Shown here: positions 26,447 through 35,182 of the stretch, piece after piece
Layout of the letters: each line of letters starts with the position of its first letter
Position numbering within the stretch: the stretch's first letter is position 1
From: Pseudomonadota bacterium
GTDB lineage: Bacteria > Pseudomonadota > Alphaproteobacteria > Rhizobiales > Pleomorphomonadaceae
Direction: 5' to 3'
Length of the DNA: 64,000 nucleotides
Assembly: GCA_023436885.1 (NCBI GenBank)
Contig: JAEZHI010000041.1
Location: forward strand, 132,887-196,886
Translations under genes and position numbers: made by a program
The notes under the pieces: generated by a model
The model's database searches: none
Told to the model about the DNA's origin: nothing
Seen by the model: only the letters and a program-made list of their open reading frames with translations

Positions 26447-27178
26447 ATGACGGCCGAACTCGACGACCTGCTAGCCAGCGCTGAACCGGCGCTGGCCGGC
26501 TATCTCGCCGGCAAACTCCGCCTCGCCGCCCCCTCGGGCGCCGGGGCGATTGCGTGTCGTGACCTGTTCACCGCCGACGGCTTCGACAGTGCACTCGCCC
26601 CCCTTACAACCCGATACCCTGATACCGACCGCCGCGCCGTGGTGTCTCTCTGGTCGCTCTATTATTTCTCGACGCTGACCATCGCCCCCATCGTGCTGTG
26701 GCGGCGGCTCGGCCTCGTGCTGCCGCTGTCTCTCGATGACACTTGCCTGATCGCAGCGCCGGACACCGGCATGGCCCAAGCCTTCGTTGTACCTGGCACC
26801 GGCGAGGCAGTGACCGAGCTGACGATCACCCAGGCGCTCGCACCGATGATCGAACATCATCTGAGGCCGGCCATCGCGTTCATCAGCAGCCACTGCCGCC
26901 TGTCGCCGCGCCTCCTCTGGTGCAATGCGGCAGGGTATATCGACTGGATCCTGCGCGAACTCGACTCCGGCACCGATGAGGCGGAGGGGCTCGAACTCTT
27001 CACCGTCCCAAAGCTCTCCGACGGCACGGACAACCCATTTCAGGGGACGATCAAGCGGATTCCGGATGCCAGCGGCAACGGGCTGCAGTCGCAGCGCAAG
27101 GTCTGCTGCCTGCGCTACATGGTGCCCGGCGTCGGCGGATGCGGCCATACCTGTCCGCTGCCGCAAGGGCGGCAGTGA
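26447..27178 (+). CDS. fhuF: Siderophore-iron reductase, FhuF family
   Basis: A 243-residue cytoplasmic protein. Its C-terminus carries the FhuF cysteine cluster in RKVCCLRYMVPGVGGCGHTC: a CC pair, ten residues, then two more cysteines with three residues between them; the family motif I know has two between the last pair. In FhuF these bind a [2Fe-2S] centre that reduces hydroxamate-bound Fe(III), releasing iron. The start codon lies one base after the receptor stop, so it is translationally coupled. It converges on the FhuB gene with a one-base gap. Confidence 0.88.
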   Translation: MTAELDDLLASAEPALAGYLAGKLRLAAPSGAGAIACRDLFTADGFDSALAPLTTRYPDTDRRAVVSLWSLYYFSTLTIAPIVLWRRLGLVLPLSLDDTCLIAAPDTGMAQAFVVPGTGEAVTELTITQALAPMIEHHLRPAIAFISSHCRLSPRLLWCNAAGYIDWILRELDSGTDEAEGLELFTVPKLSDGTDNPFQGTIKRIPDASGNGLQSQRKVCCLRYMVPGVGGCGHTCPLPQGRQ

Positions 27179-27179
27179 C

Positions 27180-29168
27180 TCATCGCCGGCGGATCAAGAC
27201 GAGCAGCAGCGGCGTGCCGATCAGCGCTGCCACCAGCCCGGCCGGCATCTCGTAGGGGAAGGCGACATTGCGCCCGGCCCAGTCGGCCAGCACCAGAATA
27301 CCGGCGCCGGCCAGCGCTCCGCCGATGATCTGCGAGCCGGCATGCCTGAACCCCAGCTCACGGGCGATATGCGGTCCCATCAGCCCGGCAAAGCTGAGTG
27401 GCCCGGCGGCCAGCGTTGCCGCGCCGCTCAGGATGCCGGCCACCAGGAACAGCAGAAAACGCGCCTTGCCGAGATCGACGCCGACACCCGAGGCTGTCTC
27501 GCCACCGAGCGGCAAGAGATCAAGCCAGCGCCGCATGGCGAGGGCGGCAACGGCAAGACAGAGGCCGATCGCCAGAACCGTCAGCGACAGTCCCATCGTG
27601 GCGGAATAGGTCGAGCCACTCATCCAGCGCAGCAGCACCATGGCGCGCGGGTCGCCGTTGACGGCAATCACACCGCAGATCGCATCGACCAATGCGCTCA
27701 GCGCCACGCCGGCCATCAACAGGCGCTCAGGCTCGAAACGCGAGCCGAGACCCAGCGCGAAGATCGCCCCGAGAACCACGAGCGCGCCGAGCGAGGCGAA
27801 CAGCAGTTGCAAGGGCAAGGTCGGCACGGCAACAATGAACAGCAAAAGCGTGACGCCCACCGTTGCCCCGGCGCTAATGCCGAGGACTTCCGGGCTTGCA
27901 AGTTCGTTCCCGGTCAGTCGCTGCAGGATGACGCCGGCCACTGCCAGCATGCCGCCGGCTGCCAGTGCCGCAACAACGCGCGGCAGCCGCAGCGCCATGA
28001 TGTCGCCGATAACCGACGAGGCCGGCAGCCCCCACCCGCCCGAAAGCGGCGAGCGTCCGACAAAGAGAGCAACGACCAGCAGCAGGGCGAAACCCGCTGC
28101 AAGACCGACCCAACCTGCCCTGCCCCTTCCAGCCGAAGTCCGTACCGCCCTGTGCTCGCCGGCCGCTGGCTGAGGCCGGTGGCGTGCCTTCAACCCGCCG
28201 AGCAGCACCAGCAACAGCGGCGCGCCGATGACGGCGGTGACCGAGCCGGTCGGCACGAAGTCCTTCATCGCGCCGGCCATCCAGAGCACCAGCCCATCGG
28301 TGGCCGAGAGCAGCCCGGCGCCGAACAGGCTCGACCAGAACAGGATGGCCGCCGGCCGGCGCGCTCCGCTGAGGCGGGCAAGGGCCGGTGCCACCAGGCC
28401 GACAAAGCTGATCACCCCCACGGTGCTGGTCACGAGAGCGGCCAGCACCACGGCGATGGCAATCGCCCAGAAGCGCAAGCGCGATACCCGAGCGCCAAGC
28501 GCCGCCGCCGTCACGTCGCCAGCTTCGAGCAGCGACAGCGGCCGGATCATCAATCCCGAGAGGATGGCGGCAACCACGAGCTTCGGCAGGAGCGAAAGGG
28601 CCGGCTGCCAGCTCTGCTGCGACAGTGAGCCGGCGCCCCAGATGAACAGGCCCGCGAGATACCGGTCGTTCATCAGGATCAGGATGGCGGCGAACGCGCC
28701 GCACCACAGCGACACGATGAGGCCGGCCAGGATCAGCACGAAGGGCGAGAAGTCGCGCCGGGCGCCAAGGCGCAGCACGACGGACGCCGCAATACCGCTG
28801 CCGATCAGCGCCACAATGTCGCGTCCGAGCCCCATCAGGGCAGGTGCGAACAGCATGGAAACGACCAGCGCCAGATTGGCACCCGCCGACACACCGAGCG
28901 TGGCAGGCGAGGCCAGCGGATTTTTCAGGACGAACTGAAACAGCGCGCCCGACAATCCCAGCGCAAGGCCCGAGAGAAGCGCCACCACCAGCCTGGGCAA
29001 GGCGGAATTCACCAGCAGGAGATTGCTGACCGGCGACTGCGTGGACGCGGCGATGAGCGGGCCGATCTCCTGCCAGGCGAGCCAGCCGGCCAGCGCCAGA
29101 AGCAGGACAGCAAAGGGCGCCGGATGCCTGAGATGCCGCCACGGCGACGAAGAAACCAGAACGCTCAT
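27180..29168 (-). CDS. fhuB: Iron-hydroxamate ABC permease, double-length FhuB
   Basis: A 662-residue protein made of two FecCD-type permease halves of about 325 residues each, as in FhuB where both halves are fused. Half 1 carries LSGLALGLSGALFQFVLKNPLASP and half 2 carries LAAGGMLAVAGVILQRLTGNELASPEVLGIS. Each half ends in a GLxxPHIAR- or GLVAPALAR-type segment. About 20 membrane spans are expected. The ATG overlaps the FhuD stop (ATGA), so the gene is translated with the operon. It imports the iron-hydroxamate from FhuD. Confidence 0.93.
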   Translation of the reverse strand: MSVLVSSSPWRHLRHPAPFAVLLLALAGWLAWQEIGPLIAASTQSPVSNLLLVNSALPRLVVALLSGLALGLSGALFQFVLKNPLASPATLGVSAGANLALVVSMLFAPALMGLGRDIVALIGSGIAASVVLRLGARRDFSPFVLILAGLIVSLWCGAFAAILILMNDRYLAGLFIWGAGSLSQQSWQPALSLLPKLVVAAILSGLMIRPLSLLEAGDVTAAALGARVSRLRFWAIAIAVVLAALVTSTVGVISFVGLVAPALARLSGARRPAAILFWSSLFGAGLLSATDGLVLWMAGAMKDFVPTGSVTAVIGAPLLLVLLGGLKARHRPQPAAGEHRAVRTSAGRGRAGWVGLAAGFALLLVVALFVGRSPLSGGWGLPASSVIGDIMALRLPRVVAALAAGGMLAVAGVILQRLTGNELASPEVLGISAGATVGVTLLLFIVAVPTLPLQLLFASLGALVVLGAIFALGLGSRFEPERLLMAGVALSALVDAICGVIAVNGDPRAMVLLRWMSGSTYSATMGLSLTVLAIGLCLAVAALAMRRWLDLLPLGGETASGVGVDLGKARFLLFLVAGILSGAATLAAGPLSFAGLMGPHIARELGFRHAGSQIIGGALAGAGILVLADWAGRNVAFPYEMPAGLVAALIGTPLLLVLIRRR

Positions 29169-30046
29169 CGCACCCGCCCCACGTAGTCAGCCATCTGGCC
29201 GGCAAAGCGCATCGCCTCGTTGACCATGCCGAACATCAATGTCTCCGGCAGCACGGCGAAGCGGCCTTCGCGCACGAAGGAGAGGCTCGACCAGATGGGG
29301 CTTTCCCGCAAAGTCGGCAGCGCCTCGGGCGGCAACGGCTCCAGGGCGATCACATGCGCATCGGGCGCGTCGATCTCGGTCAGCCGCTCGATGCCGATGG
29401 TATCGAAACCCCAGTACTGCCCTACCCCGGGCCAGGCGTTGCGCATGCCGATGCGGCCGAGCGTGTCGTCGAACAGCCCCGGCGCCGTGTAGATGCGGCA
29501 ATGCCGCGCGTCGAGAAAGCTGATCACCGCCACCGGCGGCGCGCCGGCCGCTTGCACCACCGCACGGCAGGTCTCGAAATGCCGGTCGGCGCGCTCGAGA
29601 AAGGCATCGGCCTCGGCGCGTCGGTCGATGCGATCGCCGAGGAGACGCGTCGCCGCTTCGGCCTTGGGCAGAACCGAATCGCCGCTGGCTTCATAGACGG
29701 AGAGCCTGAGCACCGGCGCAATTTTCTCCAGCACCGGTGTCAGGCTGTCGAGATAGGGCGTTGACAGGATCAGCGTCGGTGCCAATGCGGTCAGCGCTTC
29801 CAGATTGACCATGATGGCATCGCCCACGTCGGCGACCTCGGGAGGCAATGGCGGCTCGACGACCCACTTGCTCCAATCGGCGACGCCGGCAATACCGACC
29901 GGTTTGAGCCCCAGTGACAGCAGCGTCGAGGCGAGACCATAGTCGAGACTGACAATTCTCGGCTGGTCGGCGCCAGCACGGGCGGGCAGAGCCCACAGGC
30001 TGAAACCGGCCGCGGCCAGGAAACTCCGTCGAGAAAGAAGCGGCAT
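29165..30046 (-). CDS. fhuD: Iron-hydroxamate binding protein, FhuD-like, Tat-type signal
   Basis: A 293-residue type III periplasmic binding protein. The N-terminus LSRRSFLAAAGFSLWALPARA is a twin-arginine signal, so it is probably exported folded through Tat. The mature protein carries RIVSLDYGLASTLLSLGLKPVGIAG, the usual FhuD opening, and a rigid helical linker in the middle. I use the ATG at 30046, eight bases after the FhuC stop; ATG 30064 is an alternative. It collects the ferric hydroxamate released by the receptor. Confidence 0.9.
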   Translation of the reverse strand: MPLLSRRSFLAAAGFSLWALPARAGADQPRIVSLDYGLASTLLSLGLKPVGIAGVADWSKWVVEPPLPPEVADVGDAIMVNLEALTALAPTLILSTPYLDSLTPVLEKIAPVLRLSVYEASGDSVLPKAEAATRLLGDRIDRRAEADAFLERADRHFETCRAVVQAAGAPPVAVISFLDARHCRIYTAPGLFDDTLGRIGMRNAWPGVGQYWGFDTIGIERLTEIDAPDAHVIALEPLPPEALPTLRESPIWSSLSFVREGRFAVLPETLMFGMVNEAMRFAGQMADYVGRVR

Positions 30047-30053
30047 CTCTGAA

Positions 30054-30830
30054 TCACCCGACATAGGCGAGCGGGATGCCACGCTCAGGATGGCGGATAA
30101 TGCCCATTTCGAGCCCGTAGATATCCGCCAGAAGCTGGCTGTTCATGATGGTCTCGGAGGCGGCATCGATCATCAGTCGGCCTCGTTTCAGGGCCAGCAC
30201 CCGGTCGCAGAAGCGGGCGGCCATGTTGACGTCATGCAGCACGACGATCACGCCGAGTCCGTTGTCATGAGCAAGCGACCGGATCAGCGACAGCACCTCC
30301 ACCTGATGGGCAATGTCGAGGGCGGAGGTCGGCTCGTCGAGCAGCAGGAAGCGGCTGTCCTGCGCCACCAGCATGGCGAGCCAGGCGCGCTGGCGCTCAC
30401 CGCCGGACATGGTCGCCACGATCCGGTCGGCCATCCCGTCGATGTGGGTGCGAACCATCGCCTCATCGACCTTGTCGGCATCCTCCGTGCTGAACCGCCC
30501 GAGCGCACCGTGCCAGGGATAGCGGCCACAGGCGACCAGCTCGCGCACGGTCATCTGGCCGGTGTCGCCGTTGTGCTGCGGCAGGTAGGCGACCTCGCGA
30601 GCAAAGGCGCGCGGCTCGATGCCGGCGATTGGCCTGCCATCATAAGTCACAGTGCCGGAATAACCATCGATCTGCCGGGCCAGCACCTTGATCAGCGTCG
30701 ATTTGCCCGAGCCGTTATGGCCGATCAGCCCCACCATCTCGCCCGGCGCAAAGGCAGCGGAAATACTCTGAAGCAGCGGGGTTCCTCCAATGGAGACGCC
30801 GAGATCGGAGATGGAAAACACGCTGGGCAT
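30054..30830 (-). CDS. fhuC: Iron-hydroxamate ABC transporter ATPase, FhuC-like
   Basis: A 258-residue ATPase from the ATG at 30830. Walker A is GHNGSGKST, the signature is MSGGERQRAWLAML and Walker B is FLLLDEPTSALD. YLPQHNGDTGQMTVRELVACGRYPWHG is typical of iron-siderophore ATPases. Longer readings to 30950 or 31001 add a segment unlike the family, so I reject them. It is the first gene of fhuC-D-B, transcribed toward the receptor genes. Confidence 0.92.
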   Translation of the reverse strand: MPSVFSISDLGVSIGGTPLLQSISAAFAPGEMVGLIGHNGSGKSTLIKVLARQIDGYSGTVTYDGRPIAGIEPRAFAREVAYLPQHNGDTGQMTVRELVACGRYPWHGALGRFSTEDADKVDEAMVRTHIDGMADRIVATMSGGERQRAWLAMLVAQDSRFLLLDEPTSALDIAHQVEVLSLIRSLAHDNGLGVIVVLHDVNMAARFCDRVLALKRGRLMIDAASETIMNSQLLADIYGLEMGIIRHPERGIPLAYVG

Positions 30831-31794
30831 ACCCCTCGGTGAACAGGCCGCGATGCTATCGGTGACAAGGCCGGTGAAGGCCTCTTCAATGGAGAAGCTC
30901 GATCGCCCGTCTTGGCGGGCCGATCCTTCGCCAATCTCAAAGTTGAACATATAAGTCAAGTTTAATCGCCAAGACCGACCACCGGTCTTCTGGTCCGGCA
31001 CAGGCCTTCCGTCGGGCTGCGCTCGCTGCGTTCAGCCTCGATCATCCGAACGCTGATCAAGACAGTCCGCGCTGACGCGACGGCGAGAATCTCTAGGTTG
31101 ACATGATCATTTTTGCAAATGCCTCGCATTCGCATAAGTGTTCGCTCGGATGGGCGAACTCGTTGCCGCGGGGCGCATTGGGGGCGATCGACGTCATGTC
31201 CGATGACAGGAGCCTGCCACCCGCTGGCCGCTCTACACAACGGTTTCCACCACCCCAAATAAACCGCACATCATATGTCGCCGATAAGAATAAACTCTTA
31301 ATACTTAAAATTTCAATTTAAGATATAATCAGCTTTAAGCAATTCTTAACCACAATATACCGTTCGCAGATAATAGATATAATTTGAAATAGTTTCATTT
31401 AGTACATTGTATTAAATATTTATATATTTTCAAAGAGAACTTATTAAATTTCCATTTCGTGGATTCTACATTTTTTCACTTGAACCATTAAATATTCCGT
31501 AATAATAAAATTCCCTGTCGACACGGCGTGCCGTACGCCAAGGCGACTGGTGGGCATTTTCTGCCTACCAAACTTGTAAAATGGGAATTTTACTTCCTGT
31601 CTCGATCGTATCGAGCCAGAACTGCTATAGGTGTACTGAAATTTATACTTCTAGAAATTTTCGGCGCCGAACTCCCACCCATTTTACGTTGACCTAGGCG
31701 CCTCGTGGTGCGGCGACCGGCCCGGCCTCGGCCGCGTCGTCGCACCACCCCTCCGGGGTGAGAGCCCAAAATTGCTCCAGAGCCCGACAGGCAC
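30831..31794. other. Long non-coding region with AT-rich core
   Basis: About 960 bases between the fhuC and GST genes. 30831-31100 is GC-rich and should hold the fhu promoter. 31255-31680 is strikingly AT-rich, with runs such as TTAAATATTTATATATTTTC, unlike any other part of the window. A 13-bp hairpin, arms 31705-31717 and 31736-31748 with one G-T pair, follows the GST gene and may end its transcript, although it lacks a T run. No convincing gene was seen. Confidence 0.6.
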
Positions 31795-32442
<648 letters not shown>

Positions 32443-32461
32443 CGAAGCCTCCGGGCTTGTG

Positions 32462-32941
32462 TCAGGCGGCGGCCGCCTTTTCCAGCGTGGCGATGTCGAT
32501 CTTGCGCATCTGCATCATCGCATCGAACACGCGTTTCGCCTTGGCGCCATCGGCGCTCGTCGTCAGGTCGAGCAGCACGCGCGGCGTGATCTGCCAGGAA
32601 AAGCCCCAAGGGTCCTTGCACCAGCCGCAGTAGCTTTCGGCACCGCCACCGTTGACGATCGCATTCCAGTAGCGGTCGGTTTCCTCCTGGCTGTCCGTTA
32701 CAACCATGAAGCTGACCGCCTCGTCCGGCTTGAAATTCGGCCCTCCATTAAGGCCGACGAACTTCCGGCCGAGCACGGTGAACTCTACGGTCAGCTCGCT
32801 GCCGGCTTGACCGCCGGGAAACTCGCCGGGTGCGACGTTGACCCGGCCGACATGGCTGTCGGGGAAAGTCTTGGCGTAGAACTCAGCTGCCTTCCTGGCT
32901 TCGCCATGGTCGAACCACAGGCATGTCACGAGATCGGTCAT
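32462..32941 (-). CDS. VOC family protein (PhnB / 3-demethylubiquinone-methyltransferase-like)
   Basis: A 159-residue PF06983-type protein. LVTCLWFDHGEARKAAEFYAKTFPD opens the domain, FVGLNGGPNFKPDEAVSFMV is the middle block, and GAESYCGWCKDPWGFSWQITPRVL closes it. The family shares the glyoxalase/bleomycin-resistance fold, and despite the annotation name its members are not methyltransferases. The C-terminal tail with DAMMQMRKIDIATLEKA is typical. It lies between the TetR gene (65-base gap) and the GST gene (19 bases) on one strand. Confidence 0.9.
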   Translation of the reverse strand: MTDLVTCLWFDHGEARKAAEFYAKTFPDSHVGRVNVAPGEFPGGQAGSELTVEFTVLGRKFVGLNGGPNFKPDEAVSFMVVTDSQEETDRYWNAIVNGGGAESYCGWCKDPWGFSWQITPRVLLDLTTSADGAKAKRVFDAMMQMRKIDIATLEKAAAA

Positions 32942-33006
32942 GTCAGCTTCCTCCTCTTGGAATTCGAGCGGCCTCAGTCCCGGTAACCGTCCTCACCGGA
33001 ACCCGC

Positions 33007-33627
33007 TCAGTTGATGCTCGGCGTCCGGCCGAACAGCAATTCGATGTAGCGCCTGAGGTGGTCGACGCTCTCGGCCGCCACCTCCGCCGCACTCTTCGCC
33101 TTGGCGAGGATGAACGCGCCCTGCAGCACCGCCTGGGTGTGCAGGGCGAGCGAGGCGGCTGTCCACTGGGGCGTCATGCCGCGCGCAGCCATCGCCGCCT
33201 CGATATCGGCGACCAGCGTCGCCGCATGGCCGCTGATGCTGCGGTTGCAGGCATCGCGAATATCAGGCGCGGTCTCGTAGGTCTCCTGCACCATCGTGCC
33301 GACCAGACAGGTGAACTCCGGCACGCCGCCCTGAAGCAGCGCCTTGCGGAAATCGATGTAGGCCAGAACGCGATCGAGCGGATCGCTATGCGTATGATAC
33401 GGCGCCGCCGCAAACATCGCACTCGTCGTGGCAGACCAGTGATCCGCCGCTGCCACGCCCAGCTCATCCTTGGTCTTGAAGTGATGGAAGAAGGCGCCCT
33501 TGGTCACACCCGCCGCCGCGCAGAGCTCGTCCACCGTGGTTGCTGAATAGCCCTTCGTGCGGATCACCGTCAAAGCCGCCTCCAGCAACTTCGAACGGGC
33601 ATCGGGTTTGGCCGAGCTTCTTGCCAT
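33007..33627 (-). CDS. TetR/AcrR family regulator
   Basis: A 206-residue protein. The HTH occupies residues about 10-55: ARSKLLEAALTVIRTKGYSATTVDELC, then AAGVTKGAFFHHFKTKDELG. The C-terminal domain (FTCLVGTMVQETYETAPDIRDAC) resembles NemR-like regulators with a cysteine that can react with electrophiles. The start at 33627 has GAGGAGG just upstream. A near-perfect 16-bp palindrome at 33651-33666 just upstream is a probable operator. It heads the VOC-GST operon and likely represses it. Confidence 0.92.
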   Translation of the reverse strand: MARSSAKPDARSKLLEAALTVIRTKGYSATTVDELCAAAGVTKGAFFHHFKTKDELGVAAADHWSATTSAMFAAAPYHTHSDPLDRVLAYIDFRKALLQGGVPEFTCLVGTMVQETYETAPDIRDACNRSISGHAATLVADIEAAMAARGMTPQWTAASLALHTQAVLQGAFILAKAKSAAEVAAESVDHLRRYIELLFGRTPSIN

Positions 33628-33650
33628 CGCGTCCTCCTCGCAGCAACACA

Positions 33651-33666
33651 TACCAACTAGTCGGTA
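33651..33666. promoter_or_regulatory. Probable TetR operator
   Basis: TACCAACTAGTCGGTA is a 16-bp palindrome with one mismatched pair, centred on CTAG, 24 bases before the TetR start codon. It is of the TACCGAC-type seen for electrophile-responsive TetR proteins. Autoregulation of the TetR-VOC-GST operon is the likely meaning. Confidence 0.7.
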
Positions 33667-33833
33667 TTGAAGCAAGCTAATTTAAGGACTCGGCACCCAA
33701 ACCGCCAGTGAATCACCGAACGGGAGTCGGCTGGTAGTGCCGCAGACACAAAGGCTGGGCGCCCCAGCTCCAGCTTCACCCTGGTCCAATAAGGCCCAGG
33801 GTGCTAGGTTGAACTCAGCTGACCCCAGAGACC

Positions 33834-34832
33834 TCACCGGCGAGGCACGGTGGGAGGTGCGCTGGGCGGAGGAACTGCCGGCGGAGGGGGAGGAGGTACT
33901 GGACGGTTTGCGGGGGGCGGCGCTCCACGAAGCGGATTTCCCGCCGGTGCGGACGGTGGCGAACCGGACGACGAGGGGAAACCAGGCGGCGGAGGCGTTC
34001 CCGCGCCGAACCGGCTGACTGCTGGCGAACTCGGTATCTGAGGCGAAGGTGTTCCAGATGGAACTGGCTGAGCTGGTGGGTTCGGCTGAGCGGGCGGGTT
34101 CGGCTGAGCGGGCGGGTTCGGCTGAGCTCGCAGAACAATAACATCCGGCAAGACTGGCTGACCTTCATGCGGTGACTGGCCTGGCGGCACAGGCAGTTGT
34201 CCGATTACGGCCGTCTGACACACCTTAGCCATTTCTATAACGCTCTGAAGTGCTTTAGGATCTGTGGTTTTCAAATCCTGCGACAACTCATAACCACCAG
34301 GGATCTTGAGAGTAAATTTGAACTCCTGAATTTGACCGGTCGCCGTGGTTGGACGCTGTTCAACGACCCGAGCCTGGGGCGGGTTAGTGACGGCGACATT
34401 GACCGTTACCTTGTTGGTGCCGCCCGCAACATTCACACCCTGCGACACGGCGTTACGTGCATCCCCGCCTTTTGCCTCGGCAGCAGCGTTCGCTCCAGGT
34501 ACTCCGGGCGTTCCTGGTGCTCCGGGCGTTCCTGGTGCTCCTGGTGTTCCGGGCGCCCCTGGTGCTCCGGGCGCTCCTGGTGCTCCGGGCGCTCCTGGTG
34601 CTCCTGGTGCTCCGGGCGCTCCTGGTGTTCCGGGCGCTCCTGGCGCTCCTGGTGTTCCGGGCGCTCCTGGTGTTCCGGGCGACTTGGGCCCACCCGCCCC
34701 ACCGTCCGAGGGGCCGGGCGTTGGTGGCAGTCCCATAGCTCGCCGTCCGGTATCCGAGAGCTGTTTCCACCCCCATTCCCGTATCGGTTCGGGAATGTAC
34801 CTTATGTTCGGGATTTCGGGCACATCCAGCAT
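33834..34832 (-). CDS. Collagen-like, proline-rich protein of the HerA cassette
   Basis: A 332-residue protein without a signal peptide or membrane span. Residues about 1-50 are a short globular or helical head (EPIREWGWKQLSDTGRRAMG). Residues about 52-113 are roughly 20 uninterrupted Gly-X-Pro triplets (GAP, GTP, GVP), a collagen-like triple-helix candidate. Residues about 125-225 form a beta-rich domain (NKVTVNVAVTNPPQARVV, then FKFTLKIPGGYELSQDL). The last 110 residues are proline-rich, with three QPNPPA repeats and a PPPPPP tail. It is preceded by GGAGGG and follows the 111-residue gene by 14 bases, closing a four-gene operon. I do not recognise the family; a trimeric scaffold is inference. 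Confidence 0.82.
   Translation of the reverse strand: MLDVPEIPNIRYIPEPIREWGWKQLSDTGRRAMGLPPTPGPSDGGAGGPKSPGTPGAPGTPGAPGAPGTPGAPGAPGAPGAPGAPGAPGAPGAPGTPGAPGTPGAPGTPGVPGANAAAEAKGGDARNAVSQGVNVAGGTNKVTVNVAVTNPPQARVVEQRPTTATGQIQEFKFTLKIPGGYELSQDLKTTDPKALQSVIEMAKVCQTAVIGQLPVPPGQSPHEGQPVLPDVIVLRAQPNPPAQPNPPAQPNPPAQPVPSGTPSPQIPSSPAVSRFGAGTPPPPGFPSSSGSPPSAPAGNPLRGAPPPANRPVPPPPPPAVPPPSAPPTVPRR
34494..34683. repeat. Tandem 9-base collagen-coding repeat
   Basis: A run of imperfect 9-base units (GGTGCTCCG / GGCGCTCCT / GGCGTTCCT on the + strand) encodes the Gly-X-Pro triplets of the collagen-like protein. About 20 units occur without interruption. The array stays in frame at any copy number, so it can change length by slippage without breaking the gene. 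Confidence 0.85.
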
Positions 34833-34846
34833 TGAATCGCCCTCCG

Positions 34847-35182
34847 TCAGGCAGCCACAGAGGATCTTAGCGCCCCGTTGGCCCTAGCCTGCGCAAGTTG
34901 AAGTTCAGCCGCAAAAAGTGCCCCACTGCGCAGGTAATCGGGAATGAGCTCTTCTTGTCCCGTCGAAAACACATCCACCGCCGTATCGAGCCACGCGCGG
35001 TAGGCCTTCAGGAGTTCAGCGTCATCTCCCTTCGCTTCAATACGCGATGCGTGCAGGCGTACATATTCCAGAATGCCAACACGCATAACAGCCGCATCTC
35101 CGTCAGAAGGATTGGCGGAAGCAGTATCTATCGCGGCTCTTGCGCTCGCAGCGCTCACCTCGATCAGCCGAAGAATGGTCAT
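34847..35182 (-). CDS. Small helical protein of the HerA cassette
   Basis: A 111-residue protein starting at 35182 after GGAG. It is predicted to be nearly all alpha-helical (LRLIEVSAASARAAIDTA, then LLKAYRAWLDTAVDVF, then SGALFAAELQLAQARANGAL), with no signal peptide or membrane span and no family I recognise. Its ATG overlaps the stop of the HerA-like gene (ATGA), so the two are translationally coupled, as expected for subunits made in fixed ratio. It might be an adaptor between the ATPase and the collagen-like protein (inference from gene order only). Confidence 0.75.
   Translation of the reverse strand: MTILRLIEVSAASARAAIDTASANPSDGDAAVMRVGILEYVRLHASRIEAKGDDAELLKAYRAWLDTAVDVFSTGQEELIPDYLRSGALFAAELQLAQARANGALRSSVAA

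Noticed and set aside
26925..28628. 567-residue open frame on the + strand
   Set aside because: It overlaps FhuF and is antisense to FhuB; the composition is Gln/Arg/His-rich and unlike a protein.
33753..33803. Terminator of the HerA operon
   Set aside because: Two GC hairpins lie beyond the last gene (arms 33777-33784 and 33796-33803 form one), but neither has a T run and both are short.
34494..34683. Possible CRISPR array
   Set aside because: The repeat unit is 9 bases and encodes an uninterrupted Gly-X-Pro collagen repeat. There are no unique spacers and no cas genes.
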